Origin: Stakelama marina
GTDB taxonomy: Bacteria > Pseudomonadota > Alphaproteobacteria > Sphingomonadales > Sphingomonadaceae
Direction of reading: 5' to 3'
DNA length: 64,000 nt
Assembly (NCBI RefSeq): GCF_018122655.1
Contig: NZ_JAGRQC010000001.1
Location: 992,001-1,056,000, forward strand
A model generated the notes under the pieces. It did no database searches. It was not told the origin of the DNA and saw nothing but the letters and a program-made list of their open reading frames with translations. The position numbers and the translations under genes were made by a program. Below are positions 55,480 through 63,656 of this stretch, piece by piece (position 1 is the first letter of the stretch; the number at the start of each line of letters is the position of its first letter).

Positions 55480-56483
55480 GCGGAGTTCATACGTCGCTTG
55501 AACGCAGGCTCATCTCAGGCCTTGCGCTGGTCGGCGCCATCGGGGCGCTGTGCCTCCTGCTGTTCATCGGCATCGAATATGGGCTGACCTTCTCGGTGCT
55601 GTTCGACCCGGCCGAGCTCCCGGTCGTCACGCACGAACTCACCGAGCACGTCCTCATCCCGATCCTCGTGCTGATTCTCCCTATGACGCTGGCCGGACGC
55701 TGGGTCGTGCGGTCGTCGCTGCGTCCGCTCGAGCATCAGGCGCGCGAGATCGACGAGGCGTCGGAGAACGAACGCGGATTTCGCGTGGATGCGACCAGCC
55801 TGCCGCGCGAGGTCGTGCCCTTTGCCGACGCGGTGAATGCCCTGCTGGAGCGCATCGACTTGGCCTCGCGCGAACAGGAAGCGTTCGCCGCGGATGTCGC
55901 GCACGAATTGCGCACGCCGTTGAGCGTGCTCGCACTCGAAATCGAACGCCTCGACCACCCCGCCTCGGAGCGACTGAAGGAAGATGTCGCCCGAATGCGC
56001 CGCCTGATCGAGCAGTTGATGATCCTCGCCCAGCTCGACATCGACACGCCGCAGGTGGCGGACGAACGCGTGCTGCTCCGCGATGTCGCCGAAGATGTCG
56101 CCAGCCTGATGGCGCCGGTCGCGATCAGGCAGCGACGCAAAATCGCGGTCGAATCGGAGGGCGGCGACTATGTGGTCGGGCGACGCGAAGCGATCGCGGC
56201 AGCGGTACGCAATCTCGTCGACAATGCCCTGCGCGTCACGCCGGAAGGCGGCACGGTCACCATCGTCATCGGGCCGGGGCGGCGCATTTCGGTTCGCGAC
56301 GAAGGACCGGGTCTAGCGCCCGAAAAGCTCGATCAGTTGCGTCACCGGTACAAGCGCGCCGACCATGCCAGCAACAGCGGCGCCGGGCTGGGGCTGGCAA
56401 TCGTGTCCCGCATTGCCGCAGCGCACGGCGCCAGCTTCACGACGATCCCCGCGGAAAAATCGCTCCGGCTGCAATTCGCTTAG
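55476..56483 (+). CDS. sensor histidine kinase partner of the metal efflux regulator
   Basis: 335 residues from the GTG overlapping the regulator stop. Two membrane helices (LISGLALVGAIGALCLLLFI and PILVLILPMTLAGRWVV) frame a short ~35-residue periplasmic loop with two His and several acidic residues (DPAELPVVTHELTEH), a plausible metal-sensing site. Then HAMP-like linker, H-box AADVAHELRTPLSVLAL with the phospho-His, N-box NLVDNALRVTPEGG, and G-boxes RDEGPGLAP and SGAGLGLAIVSRI. Complete kinase. Confidence 0.93.
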   Translation: MSGVHTSLERRLISGLALVGAIGALCLLLFIGIEYGLTFSVLFDPAELPVVTHELTEHVLIPILVLILPMTLAGRWVVRSSLRPLEHQAREIDEASENERGFRVDATSLPREVVPFADAVNALLERIDLASREQEAFAADVAHELRTPLSVLALEIERLDHPASERLKEDVARMRRLIEQLMILAQLDIDTPQVADERVLLRDVAEDVASLMAPVAIRQRRKIAVESEGGDYVVGRREAIAAAVRNLVDNALRVTPEGGTVTIVIGPGRRISVRDEGPGLAPEKLDQLRHRYKRADHASNSGAGLGLAIVSRIAAAHGASFTTIPAEKSLRLQFA

Positions 56484-56485
56484 CT

Positions 56486-56516
56486 CGTCAGGCTATGGTC
56501 AGCTTCAGCCCATAGC
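56486..56516 (+). promoter_or_regulatory. second copy of the putative regulator box, before the adaptor gene
   Basis: CGTCAGGCTATGGTCAGCTTC (56486-56506, shown here in reference to its core GTCAG-N6-GTCAG) aligns with the box before the response regulator at 18 of 21 positions. It too has a neighbouring inverted half, GCTATGG (56492-56498) with CCATAGC (56510-56516). It overlaps the last bases and downstream edge of the kinase gene and ends 10 bases before the adaptor ATG. Confidence 0.6.
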
Positions 56517-56525
56517 ACCTTCTTC

Positions 56526-57617
56526 ATGCGGTGTTCATTCCGACCTTTTCTGGGATTGTCCCTGGTGCTGGCGCTTGCCGGCTGCGGCGGCGACACCGAA
56601 GCGCCGACGCAGAACCAGACGGCGGCTGCGCCGGCCGGGGTAATCGCGGTTTCCCCGGCGCAGGAAAAGAAGCTCGGCCTTGAATGGGCTGTGGCCGAAA
56701 AGGCCGACAAGGCGCCGATCGCCAGCCTGCCCGCCACCATCGCCCCACCGCCAAATGCGCGCGTTGCGGTCACGGCAACCTATCCCGGGATCATCCGCCG
56801 TATCTTTGTTGCCGAAGGCGATCCCGTGCGGGCGGGGCAGTTGCTCGCAACCGTCGCGAGCACGGATATCCTTTCGCACAGTTCGGACCTCACCCGGGCC
56901 GAGGCACGGCTGCGTGTAGCAAGAGCATCGGCTTCACGACTGGCGCAACTCAGCCGCGAGGGCGTGATCGCCGGCGCGCGAGCGGATGAAGCGCAGGCCC
57001 AGCTTCGTCAGGCACAGGCTGACGTCACCGAACAACGCCGCCTGCTGGCGATGAGTGGCGCCTCCGGGCGCGACGGCACCTACCGGCTGACCGCGCCGAT
57101 CGGAGGACGCGTTTCGAAGGTCGCCGCCGAAACGGGCGACCGCGTCGATCCGATGCAGGCGCCCTTCATCGTCGATTCGGCGAGCCGCTACGAAGTTCGC
57201 GCCCAGCTTCCCGAGCGGCTGATCGGCAGCGTCCGGCCCGGAATGACGGTGCAGGTGGCCGATGGCGTCGGCGGACAGGTTACCTCGGTCGGCAACACGA
57301 TCGACCCGGAAACGCGTTCGGCGCTGCTAAAGGCCCGCGTTCCGGCGGCTCCGGGTATTGTCAGCGGCGGCGCTACCAATGTGGCGCTTTATGGTCCCGC
57401 GCCGGAAAATGCGGTCACGATTCCCGACGCGGCGGTGACCAATCTCGACGGCAAGGATATCGTCTTTGTCGAGGCCAAGGGCGGCGTGCGCGCGCAAGAT
57501 GTCAGCAAGGGCAACACGATCGACGGCCGCACGCTGATCCTGTCCGGACTCAAACCGGGCGAAAAGGTCATCGCACGCGGAACCAGCGAACTGAAGTCGC
57601 TGGCCCTGGCGCAATAG
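56526..57617 (+). CDS. RND efflux periplasmic adaptor lipoprotein (CzcB/CusB-like)
   Basis: 363 residues. Lipobox LALAGCGGD (Cys20) anchors it to the inner membrane. Barrel-sandwich halves: YPGIIRRIFVAEGDPVRAGQLLATV and TAPIGGRVSKVAAETGDRV, with a helical hairpin between (residues ~115-175), then beta-barrel (YEVRAQLPERLIGSVRPGMTV) and a membrane-proximal domain ending VIARGTSELKSL. Links the RND pump to the TolC-like channel. No His-rich metal-binding N-terminus, so the metal is not predictable. Confidence 0.93.
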   Translation: MRCSFRPFLGLSLVLALAGCGGDTEAPTQNQTAAAPAGVIAVSPAQEKKLGLEWAVAEKADKAPIASLPATIAPPPNARVAVTATYPGIIRRIFVAEGDPVRAGQLLATVASTDILSHSSDLTRAEARLRVARASASRLAQLSREGVIAGARADEAQAQLRQAQADVTEQRRLLAMSGASGRDGTYRLTAPIGGRVSKVAAETGDRVDPMQAPFIVDSASRYEVRAQLPERLIGSVRPGMTVQVADGVGGQVTSVGNTIDPETRSALLKARVPAAPGIVSGGATNVALYGPAPENAVTIPDAAVTNLDGKDIVFVEAKGGVRAQDVSKGNTIDGRTLILSGLKPGEKVIARGTSELKSLALAQ

Positions 57618-57621
57618 GACG

Positions 57622-60600
57622 ATGCTGAAACCCCTTGTCGCCTGGGCGCTTTCCTATCGCATACTGATCCTTGCGCTTGCCCTTGCGGTGGCGGGGCTTG
57701 GAGCATGGGCGTTCAGCAAGCTGCCGATCGACGCCTATCCCGACATTTCGACGACGCAGGTGAAGATCATCCTGAAGGCGCCGGGCATGACGCCCGAAGA
57801 GGTCGAAACGCGCGTCATCACGCCGATCGAAATGGAAATGCTCGGCATTCCCGATCAGTCGATCCTGCGCTCGACCGCGAAATACGCGATCGCCGACATC
57901 ACCATCGACTTCAAGGACAGCACCGATATCTATTGGGCGCGCCAGCAGGTCGCCGAGAGGCTGGCCGGGGTGATGGGCGATCTTCCGGCCTCGGTGCAAG
58001 GCGGACTGGCGCCGATCTCCACGCCGCTTTCGGAACTGTTCATGTTCACCATCGAAGGGCCGCAGACGCTTCAGGAAAAGCGCACGCTCCTCGACTGGAC
58101 GATCCGGCCCGCGCTGCGCACGGTGCCGGGTGTCGCCGATGTCAATTCGCTCGGCGGCTATGTCCGCACTTTCGAGGTTCGCCCCGACGCCGAAGCGATG
58201 GCGGCCGCCGGGATCAGCATCGCAGAACTTCGCGATGCGATCGAAAGCGGAAACCGCAACGACGGATCGGGTCGTCTCCAGACGGGCGAAGAGGCGCTGA
58301 TCGTGCGCGCGGTCGGCGCGATCAAGACGCTGGACGACCTGCGCGCGGTGGTCTTGCGTTCCTCACCCGGCGGGATACTCCGTGTCGGTGATGTCGCGCA
58401 GGTCGCGACGGGCAGCCTGACGCGCTACGGCGCGGTGACGGAAAAGGGAAAGCACGAAACGGTCGAGGGGCTGGTCATCGCGCTGCGCGGCGCCGATGCC
58501 CGGGCAGTCGTCAGCGGAGTAAAGGCCCGGCTTGCCGAAATCGAGCGCACCCTGCCCGCCGGAACGCATCTGAACGTCTTCTACGATCGTTCCGACCTTG
58601 TCGAAAAGGCCGTCGGCACGGTCGAGGAAGCGCTGCTCGAAGCCACCGTCCTGGTCGTGATCCTGCTGATCCTTTTCCTCGGCGATTGGCGCGCCGCCGC
58701 GATCGTCGCGGTAACCCTGCCGATGGCGGCGCTCATCACCTTCCTGTTCATGCGGGGGATGGGATTGTCGGCCAATCTGATGAGCCTTGGCGGGCTGGCC
58801 ATCGCGATCGGAATGCTGGTCGACGGTGCCGTCGTCGTGGTCGAAAACATCGTCGAGCGGCTGAACCATGCCGAACACAGCGACACGCCACGCCTGCACC
58901 ATGTCTTCAAGGCGACCGCCGAAGTAATCGTGCCGGTGACGGCGGGCATCATCATCATCGCGCTGGTATTCCTGCCGCTCCTGTCGCTGCAGGGGCTGGA
59001 GGGCAAGCTGTTCGCACCGGTTGCGCTGACCATCGTGTTCGCGCTTGCCGGTTCGCTGCTGCTGGCGCTCACGCTGGTTCCGGTACTGTCGTCTTTCGGC
59101 CTGCGCGCGCACAGCGGCCGGGAACCGTGGATCATGCGGCAGATCGCGCCGCGCTACGAACGGCTGCTGAACGGCGCCTTTGCGCGCAAGTCGCTCGTTT
59201 ACGGCCTTGCGGGGGTGGGTCTCGCGCTTGCCGTGCTTGCCTATGGTTCGGTGGGCAAGACCTTCATGCCGACGATGAACGAGGGCACCATCGTCATGCA
59301 GCTTACCAAGCTGCCGTCGATCGGGCTGCAGCATTCGATCCAAGGCGACATGGCGGCGCAGCGCGCGGTGATGAAGGCGGTTCCCGAAATCTCGAACATC
59401 ATCAGCCGGACCGGCTCCGACGAACTCGGGCTCGATCCGATGGGGCTCAACGAAACCGACACCTTCGTCGTCCTGAAGCCGCGATCCGAATGGACCGGCA
59501 CAATCGACGACATCGTCGCGCGCATGCGTGAGGCGATGAAGGATCTGCCGGGCATCGAGCCAAGCTTCACCCAGCCAATCGACATGCGCGTGTCGGAAAT
59601 GCTCACCGGATCGCGCGGTGACCTGGCCGTGAAGATCTTCGGCCCCGACCTCGACACGCTGTCCGATCTTGCCGGACGCATTCAAAAGACCCTGTCGGGC
59701 ATTCGCGGTGCGTCGGAAGTCATGACCATGGCGAACGATCAGGTCGATTACATGCGCATCGACATCGACCGGGCGGCGGCAGGCCGTGTCGGGATGCCGG
59801 TCGATCAACTTCAGGACGCGCTGCGCGCCCAGGTCGAAGGACTGCATGCCGGCGTCGTCGCCGAAGGGCAAAAGCGGGTTCCCATCGTCATTCGCGGCGA
59901 CAAGGCGATCCGCGACAATCCCGCGCGCTTCACCGACCTTCAGCTTCATACGCCGGCGGGAATGACGGCGCGCGCCAGCGACCTGGCCCACATCACCCGC
60001 ACCGAGGGGCCGGTGAAGCTCGATCACGAGAACGGCTCGCGCTACGCGCTCGTCCAGGCGTTTGTGAGCGGGCGCGATCTTGTCGGCTATGTCGACGAAG
60101 CAAAGGCCGCCGTTGCGCAGCAGGTTCCGCTGCCACCCGGATACCGCCTCGTCTGGGGCGGGCAGTTCGAGAATCAGCAGCGCGCATCTGCGCGGCTGAT
60201 GCTGGTGGTTCCGATTGCGCTGCTGCTCATCTTCTTCGTTCTGCTGGCAACGCTGCGATCGCTGCGCGCATCGACGCTGATCCTGCTCAACATTCCCTTC
60301 GCGATGGTCGGCGGCATCGTGTCGCTCTGGCTGTCAGGCGAGTATCTGTCGGTTCCGGCTTCGGTCGGCTTCATCGCGCTGCTCGGCATCGCGGTGCTCA
60401 ACGGCCTCGTCCTCGTTTCCTATTTCCGCCAGCTCCGGAGCGAAGGGCATTCGATGGCGGAAACGGTGCGGATCGGCGCCGAACGGCGGCTGCGCCCGGT
60501 GCTGATGACGGCCACGATCACGGCGTTCGGGCTCGTGCCGCTGCTGTTCGCGACCGGCCCCGGCTCCGAAATCCAGCGCCCGCTGGCGGTGGTGGTGATC

Positions 60601-60702
60601 GGCGGCCTCGTCACGTCGACACTGCTCACGCTCATCCTTCTGCCGATCCTGTTCGAACGCTTCGGCGAAGGCCGCAGCGAGAAGGAAGCGTTCGATGGCT
60701 GA
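57622..60702 (+). CDS. heavy-metal RND efflux pump (HME family, CusA/CzcA)
   Basis: 1026 residues with twelve membrane helices in two repeats. Starts LVAWALSYRILILALALAVAGLGAW and has DAYPDISTTQVKI in the first pore loop. The helix-4 signature is AIGMLVDGAVVVVEN: AIG as in Cu/Ag pumps (CusA) but DGA...VEN as in Zn/Co/Cd pumps (CzcA), a mixed form close to the HME5 subgroup. Export of divalent metal or Cu/Ag ions from cytoplasm or periplasm, driven by protons. Ends 8 bases into the DUF3240 gene. Confidence 0.94.
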   Translation: MLKPLVAWALSYRILILALALAVAGLGAWAFSKLPIDAYPDISTTQVKIILKAPGMTPEEVETRVITPIEMEMLGIPDQSILRSTAKYAIADITIDFKDSTDIYWARQQVAERLAGVMGDLPASVQGGLAPISTPLSELFMFTIEGPQTLQEKRTLLDWTIRPALRTVPGVADVNSLGGYVRTFEVRPDAEAMAAAGISIAELRDAIESGNRNDGSGRLQTGEEALIVRAVGAIKTLDDLRAVVLRSSPGGILRVGDVAQVATGSLTRYGAVTEKGKHETVEGLVIALRGADARAVVSGVKARLAEIERTLPAGTHLNVFYDRSDLVEKAVGTVEEALLEATVLVVILLILFLGDWRAAAIVAVTLPMAALITFLFMRGMGLSANLMSLGGLAIAIGMLVDGAVVVVENIVERLNHAEHSDTPRLHHVFKATAEVIVPVTAGIIIIALVFLPLLSLQGLEGKLFAPVALTIVFALAGSLLLALTLVPVLSSFGLRAHSGREPWIMRQIAPRYERLLNGAFARKSLVYGLAGVGLALAVLAYGSVGKTFMPTMNEGTIVMQLTKLPSIGLQHSIQGDMAAQRAVMKAVPEISNIISRTGSDELGLDPMGLNETDTFVVLKPRSEWTGTIDDIVARMREAMKDLPGIEPSFTQPIDMRVSEMLTGSRGDLAVKIFGPDLDTLSDLAGRIQKTLSGIRGASEVMTMANDQVDYMRIDIDRAAAGRVGMPVDQLQDALRAQVEGLHAGVVAEGQKRVPIVIRGDKAIRDNPARFTDLQLHTPAGMTARASDLAHITRTEGPVKLDHENGSRYALVQAFVSGRDLVGYVDEAKAAVAQQVPLPPGYRLVWGGQFENQQRASARLMLVVPIALLLIFFVLLATLRSLRASTLILLNIPFAMVGGIVSLWLSGEYLSVPASVGFIALLGIAVLNGLVLVSYFRQLRSEGHSMAETVRIGAERRLRPVLMTATITAFGLVPLLFATGPGSEIQRPLAVVVIGGLVTSTLLTLILLPILFERFGEGRSEKEAFDG

Positions 60703-60994
60703 ACTGCGCGTCACCCTGTATGCCGCCGCCTCGGACGAAGCCGCGCTGATCGCGGCGCTTCGCGAGACCGTCGAAGCCGCGATCCATGTTCGCAAGGAAA
60801 TGGTCCATGGACGCGACTTCAGCGACGCCAGCACCAGTGAGCGGGTGACCGGAACGCTCGACCGGATAGCGATGGAATTTCTCTGCGCCGCCGAACAGCT
60901 GGACGCGATCGTCGCAGCGATTGACGACAGCCGGCGCAGCTATCCGGTGCGCTGGCTCGCGACCGATCTCCATGCCAGCGGGAGGCTGCCATGA
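60695..60994 (+). CDS. DUF3240 family PII-like protein of metal efflux operons
   Basis: 99 residues. A ferredoxin-like/PII-like pattern: LRVTLYAAASDEAALIAAL as first strand-helix, HVRKEMVHGRDF, then STSERVTGTLDRIAMEFLCAAEQLDAIVAAI (cited by SERVTGTLDRIAMEF and QLDAIVAAI) and YPVRWLATDLHASGRL. This spacing matches DUF3240, found between or behind czc-type genes. It may bind metal or a nucleotide and modulate the pump. Overlaps both neighbours (ATGA with the channel gene). Confidence 0.75.
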   Translation: MAELRVTLYAAASDEAALIAALRETVEAAIHVRKEMVHGRDFSDASTSERVTGTLDRIAMEFLCAAEQLDAIVAAIDDSRRSYPVRWLATDLHASGRLP

Positions 60995-62229
60995 AATCCG
61001 CGCTGTTGCTCGTTACCTCCTTCTTCGCGCTGGCGACTACCGCCGTGGCGCAGGAACGTCCCGATCTGCCGCCCGCCCCGGTCGTCGCGCGTGTGCTCGA
61101 TACGCACCCGATGGTCGAAGCAGCCGCGGCCGATGTGTCGGCCGCGCGCGCCGATGCGCGGATGCTCAGGAAGGGGCCGCACGAAGTCACCGTCAGCGGA
61201 AGCTATATCCGCCGTTCGGTCGATCGCGAGGGCGGGTTCGACGAATTCGACGGGACGGTCGCTCGCGCGTTCCGCCTGCCCGGCAAGGCGCGGCTCGACC
61301 GAAAGGCTGGTGCGCTGGGTATCGAGGAAGCCGACAACAACCGCGAGGATGCACGGCACCAGACATCGCTGATGCTGATGAATGCGTGGCACGACTGGCT
61401 GCTCGCCGGCGCGCTGCTGCGCAACGACCGTGCAGCGGTCGCCAATTATGAGCGGCTGCTCGCTGCCGTCGAACGCAGGGTTGAATTGCGAGACGCGGCC
61501 CGGCTTGATGCGGAGCAGGCACGCTCCGAACTGGCGCTGGCGAAGACGCGGCTGGCGAACAGCGCCGCCGACATGCGCGCTGCCCGCGCGAAACTGCATG
61601 CGACCTTTCCCGATCTGCCGCTTCCAGAGGACCCCCCTGCCCCGGCAACGCCCGAACTACCCGATACCGCGCTTGGGCGATTGCGCGACCTGGTCATCGA
61701 GCGCTCGCATGAAATTCGCGCCGCCGAGTTTCGCGCGGATCGCTACGACGTGCTCGGGCGGCGCGCCCGGCGCGACCGGGTTGCCGATCCGTCGGTCGGT
61801 GTCCGCTTGTTCAGCGAACGCAGCGGTGCAGAACGCGGCGCCGGCATGGTCTTTTCGATGCCGTTGGGCGGCGGTTATCGCAGCGCGGCCGCCGACAAGG
61901 CGGAAGCCGAGGCATCTCGCGCGCGCCTTGAACTAACCAATACGCGCCGAGAGGTTATCGCCACCGCAGACGCCGATCTGAGCAACGCGACAGACCGTTT
62001 CGCCGCGTGGCAGGCAAGCGCTGCCGCGGTTGAAGGCGCCGACAGCGCAGCCGACCTGTCGGAGCGCGGGTACAAGGGCGGCGTCACCGACCTCTCCGAT
62101 CTGCTCTACGTCGATCGCCAGGCACTGGCTGCACGGCGCGAAGAAATAACCGCACGCGTGGCTGCCCTCAGGGCAATCATGAAGCTGCGCGTCGATTCGC
62201 ATGACATGTGGGCGCCCGACGAAGGCTAA
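60991..62229 (+). CDS. TolC-family outer membrane channel (CzcC-like)
   Basis: 412 residues. Signal peptide MKSALLLVTSFFALATTAVAQ. Two OEP halves with long helices (DVSAARADARMLRKGP, RLDAEQARSELALAKTRLANS; HEIRAAEFRADRYDVL, YKGGVTDLSDLLYVDRQALAAR in parts). Shorter than TolC, as CzcC proteins are. Completes the efflux chain for the RND pump. Last gene of the operon; 69 bases separate it from the convergent neighbour. Confidence 0.9.
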   Translation: MKSALLLVTSFFALATTAVAQERPDLPPAPVVARVLDTHPMVEAAAADVSAARADARMLRKGPHEVTVSGSYIRRSVDREGGFDEFDGTVARAFRLPGKARLDRKAGALGIEEADNNREDARHQTSLMLMNAWHDWLLAGALLRNDRAAVANYERLLAAVERRVELRDAARLDAEQARSELALAKTRLANSAADMRAARAKLHATFPDLPLPEDPPAPATPELPDTALGRLRDLVIERSHEIRAAEFRADRYDVLGRRARRDRVADPSVGVRLFSERSGAERGAGMVFSMPLGGGYRSAAADKAEAEASRARLELTNTRREVIATADADLSNATDRFAAWQASAAAVEGADSAADLSERGYKGGVTDLSDLLYVDRQALAARREEITARVAALRAIMKLRVDSHDMWAPDEG

Positions 62230-62298
62230 GCATGTCTGCGCTTAAGGATTTCGCCTGCGGCCGGAGTTTCGGCGTCGAAGGCACGCCCTTTTTACGGA

Positions 62299-62898
62299 TC
62301 AGTTGAGTGCGCCGATAAGGCCTTGATCGACCGTTCTTGAAATTCCGGCAATCGCCGATGCGCTCACCACGTCGCTGCGGAACCCGTCATAGCCCGAAAT
62401 GTCGAGCTGAAGGTCGGCTTCCTGTCGGATGTTGGCGTTGTTCGCCGTGTTGATGAGGATGTTCTGCAAGCCGCCGTCGGTCTTGTGCGCAAGCGCGGTC
62501 TGCCCATCATTTGCGAGATACACAGACTGGTCGCCGACCTTCATCGTGATACTGCCGGTGTTGAGAAGCCCGGCCTGCAACTGCTCAGCGGTCGCCTTAG
62601 ACAGCACCGCCGAGACCCATTCGGTGCGCTCGGGCGGGCCATCCTGCCAGTTTATCGTGGTCAACAGAGCGAGTTCGCCGTCGAGATAGGTGCGGAACTC
62701 GGCACCGAGCGAAATGTCCATTCCGTCGACGGTGAATCCGCCGCGCTGCTCGGACAGCAGTTCGTCGTCGAGCGTCTGAAGCTGTTCGAGATCGAGTTCG
62801 CCATCGGCGCGGGGGGCGGTCGCATTTCCCAGCGCCATCAAAGCAAGGAGCGAAAGCGCTGCTGCCCGGATTACGGGCGTCCTACCAACGGCGCGCAT
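62299..62898 (-). CDS. exported protein with double-glycine-like RGGF motif, partner of the C39 peptidase
   Basis: 199 residues. Hydrophobic N-terminus (AALSLLALMALGNATAPRA) is a signal peptide. Residues ~35-54 read ELDLEQLQTLDDELLSEQRGGF: acidic and leucine-rich, ending in Gly-Gly, exactly the look of a C39 peptidase leader cleavage site. The mature part is Asn- and Gln-rich: LLNTGSITMKVGDQSV, NILINTANNANIRQEADLQLDI, like beta-solenoid/amyloid-type proteins. Ten bases behind the peptidase gene. Function inferred as substrate or fibre component. Confidence 0.7.
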   Translation of the reverse strand: MRAVGRTPVIRAAALSLLALMALGNATAPRADGELDLEQLQTLDDELLSEQRGGFTVDGMDISLGAEFRTYLDGELALLTTINWQDGPPERTEWVSAVLSKATAEQLQAGLLNTGSITMKVGDQSVYLANDGQTALAHKTDGGLQNILINTANNANIRQEADLQLDISGYDGFRSDVVSASAIAGISRTVDQGLIGALN

Positions 62899-62908
62899 GA
62901 CATCCTCC

Positions 62909-63646
62909 TTAATTTACCGTGCCTACCCGCACGTCGAGCAGGAGCAGAGGTGTGATCTGGTATTGCGGTGGCAGATAGGTCGTCAGGTCGGCAATCGCCG
63001 TCGTAGTCCCCGCCTCCGCATCGAGTGGTGCACGCGCCCACGGGTTCCAGTCGCTCGGCAGGTTGTAGACCGGCCGATCCTTATAGGGGCCGGCGAGGAT
63101 CGCCAGAACGACGCCGTTCCAATAGCGCGCGAATTGCTTGCTGTCATATTTGGTCAGACCCAGCATGGGGTCGCCGGTCAGCACCTGCCCGTCGGCCATT
63201 CCCTTGACGACCGCGAAATGCTTGTAGCCGTGCAGGTCTAGCAGCACGATCACCGGTCGCTTGAGCTGCGAAAGCTGATCCATGGTCAGCTTGAACCCTT
63301 CGACGCGATAACCGATCGACTGCAGATAGGCGCGCATGTCGAAGAGCGAGAAACCCTTTTTGCGGATCATTTCGCGGTCGCCGACCTTCCACATCGCAGC
63401 GAAGCTCTCGCGCTCGGTCGTCGGGCGGTCATAGCCATAGGTCAGAAGCGTCGCGACCGCTGCCGAGCCGCAGCTGAAATCATATTGCTGGCGCACGACA
63501 GTCCGGAACGGGATCGCCCACCAGCTCATCACATGGACGGTCGAGGGCGCGCCGGTTTCGGGGCCAAGGCGAACCTGAGCGTGTGCAGGTGCCGCCGCCA
63601 GCATGGCGGAGCTGATCGCCAGAACAGTCGATTTTCTCCACCCCAT
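62909..63646 (-). CDS. periplasmic C39-family cysteine peptidase (FapD-like)
   Basis: 245 residues. Signal peptide MGWRKSTVLAISSAMLAAAPAHA. C39 catalytic Cys in RQQYDFSCGSAAVATLLTY, His in LHGYKHFAVVKGM, Asp in LTGDPMLGLTKYD, in the order and spacing of the family. There is no ABC-transporter or membrane domain, so it is a free periplasmic peptidase, as FapD in functional-amyloid operons. The insert FDMRAYLQSIGYRVEGFKLT is the usual C39 lid. Ten bases after the partial gene upstream. Confidence 0.9.
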   Translation of the reverse strand: MGWRKSTVLAISSAMLAAAPAHAQVRLGPETGAPSTVHVMSWWAIPFRTVVRQQYDFSCGSAAVATLLTYGYDRPTTERESFAAMWKVGDREMIRKKGFSLFDMRAYLQSIGYRVEGFKLTMDQLSQLKRPVIVLLDLHGYKHFAVVKGMADGQVLTGDPMLGLTKYDSKQFARYWNGVVLAILAGPYKDRPVYNLPSDWNPWARAPLDAEAGTTTAIADLTTYLPPQYQITPLLLLDVRVGTVN

Positions 63647-63656
63647 CTTTCGTCAC

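Noticed and set aside
58363..60027. 554-residue minus-strand frame inside the RND pump gene
   Set aside because: Shadow of the pump coding frame, His/Arg/Asp-rich with no recognised domain.
62909..63646. C39 peptidase as part of a bacteriocin ABC exporter
   Set aside because: No ABC ATPase or membrane domain is fused or adjacent; it has a signal peptide, so it acts in the periplasm.
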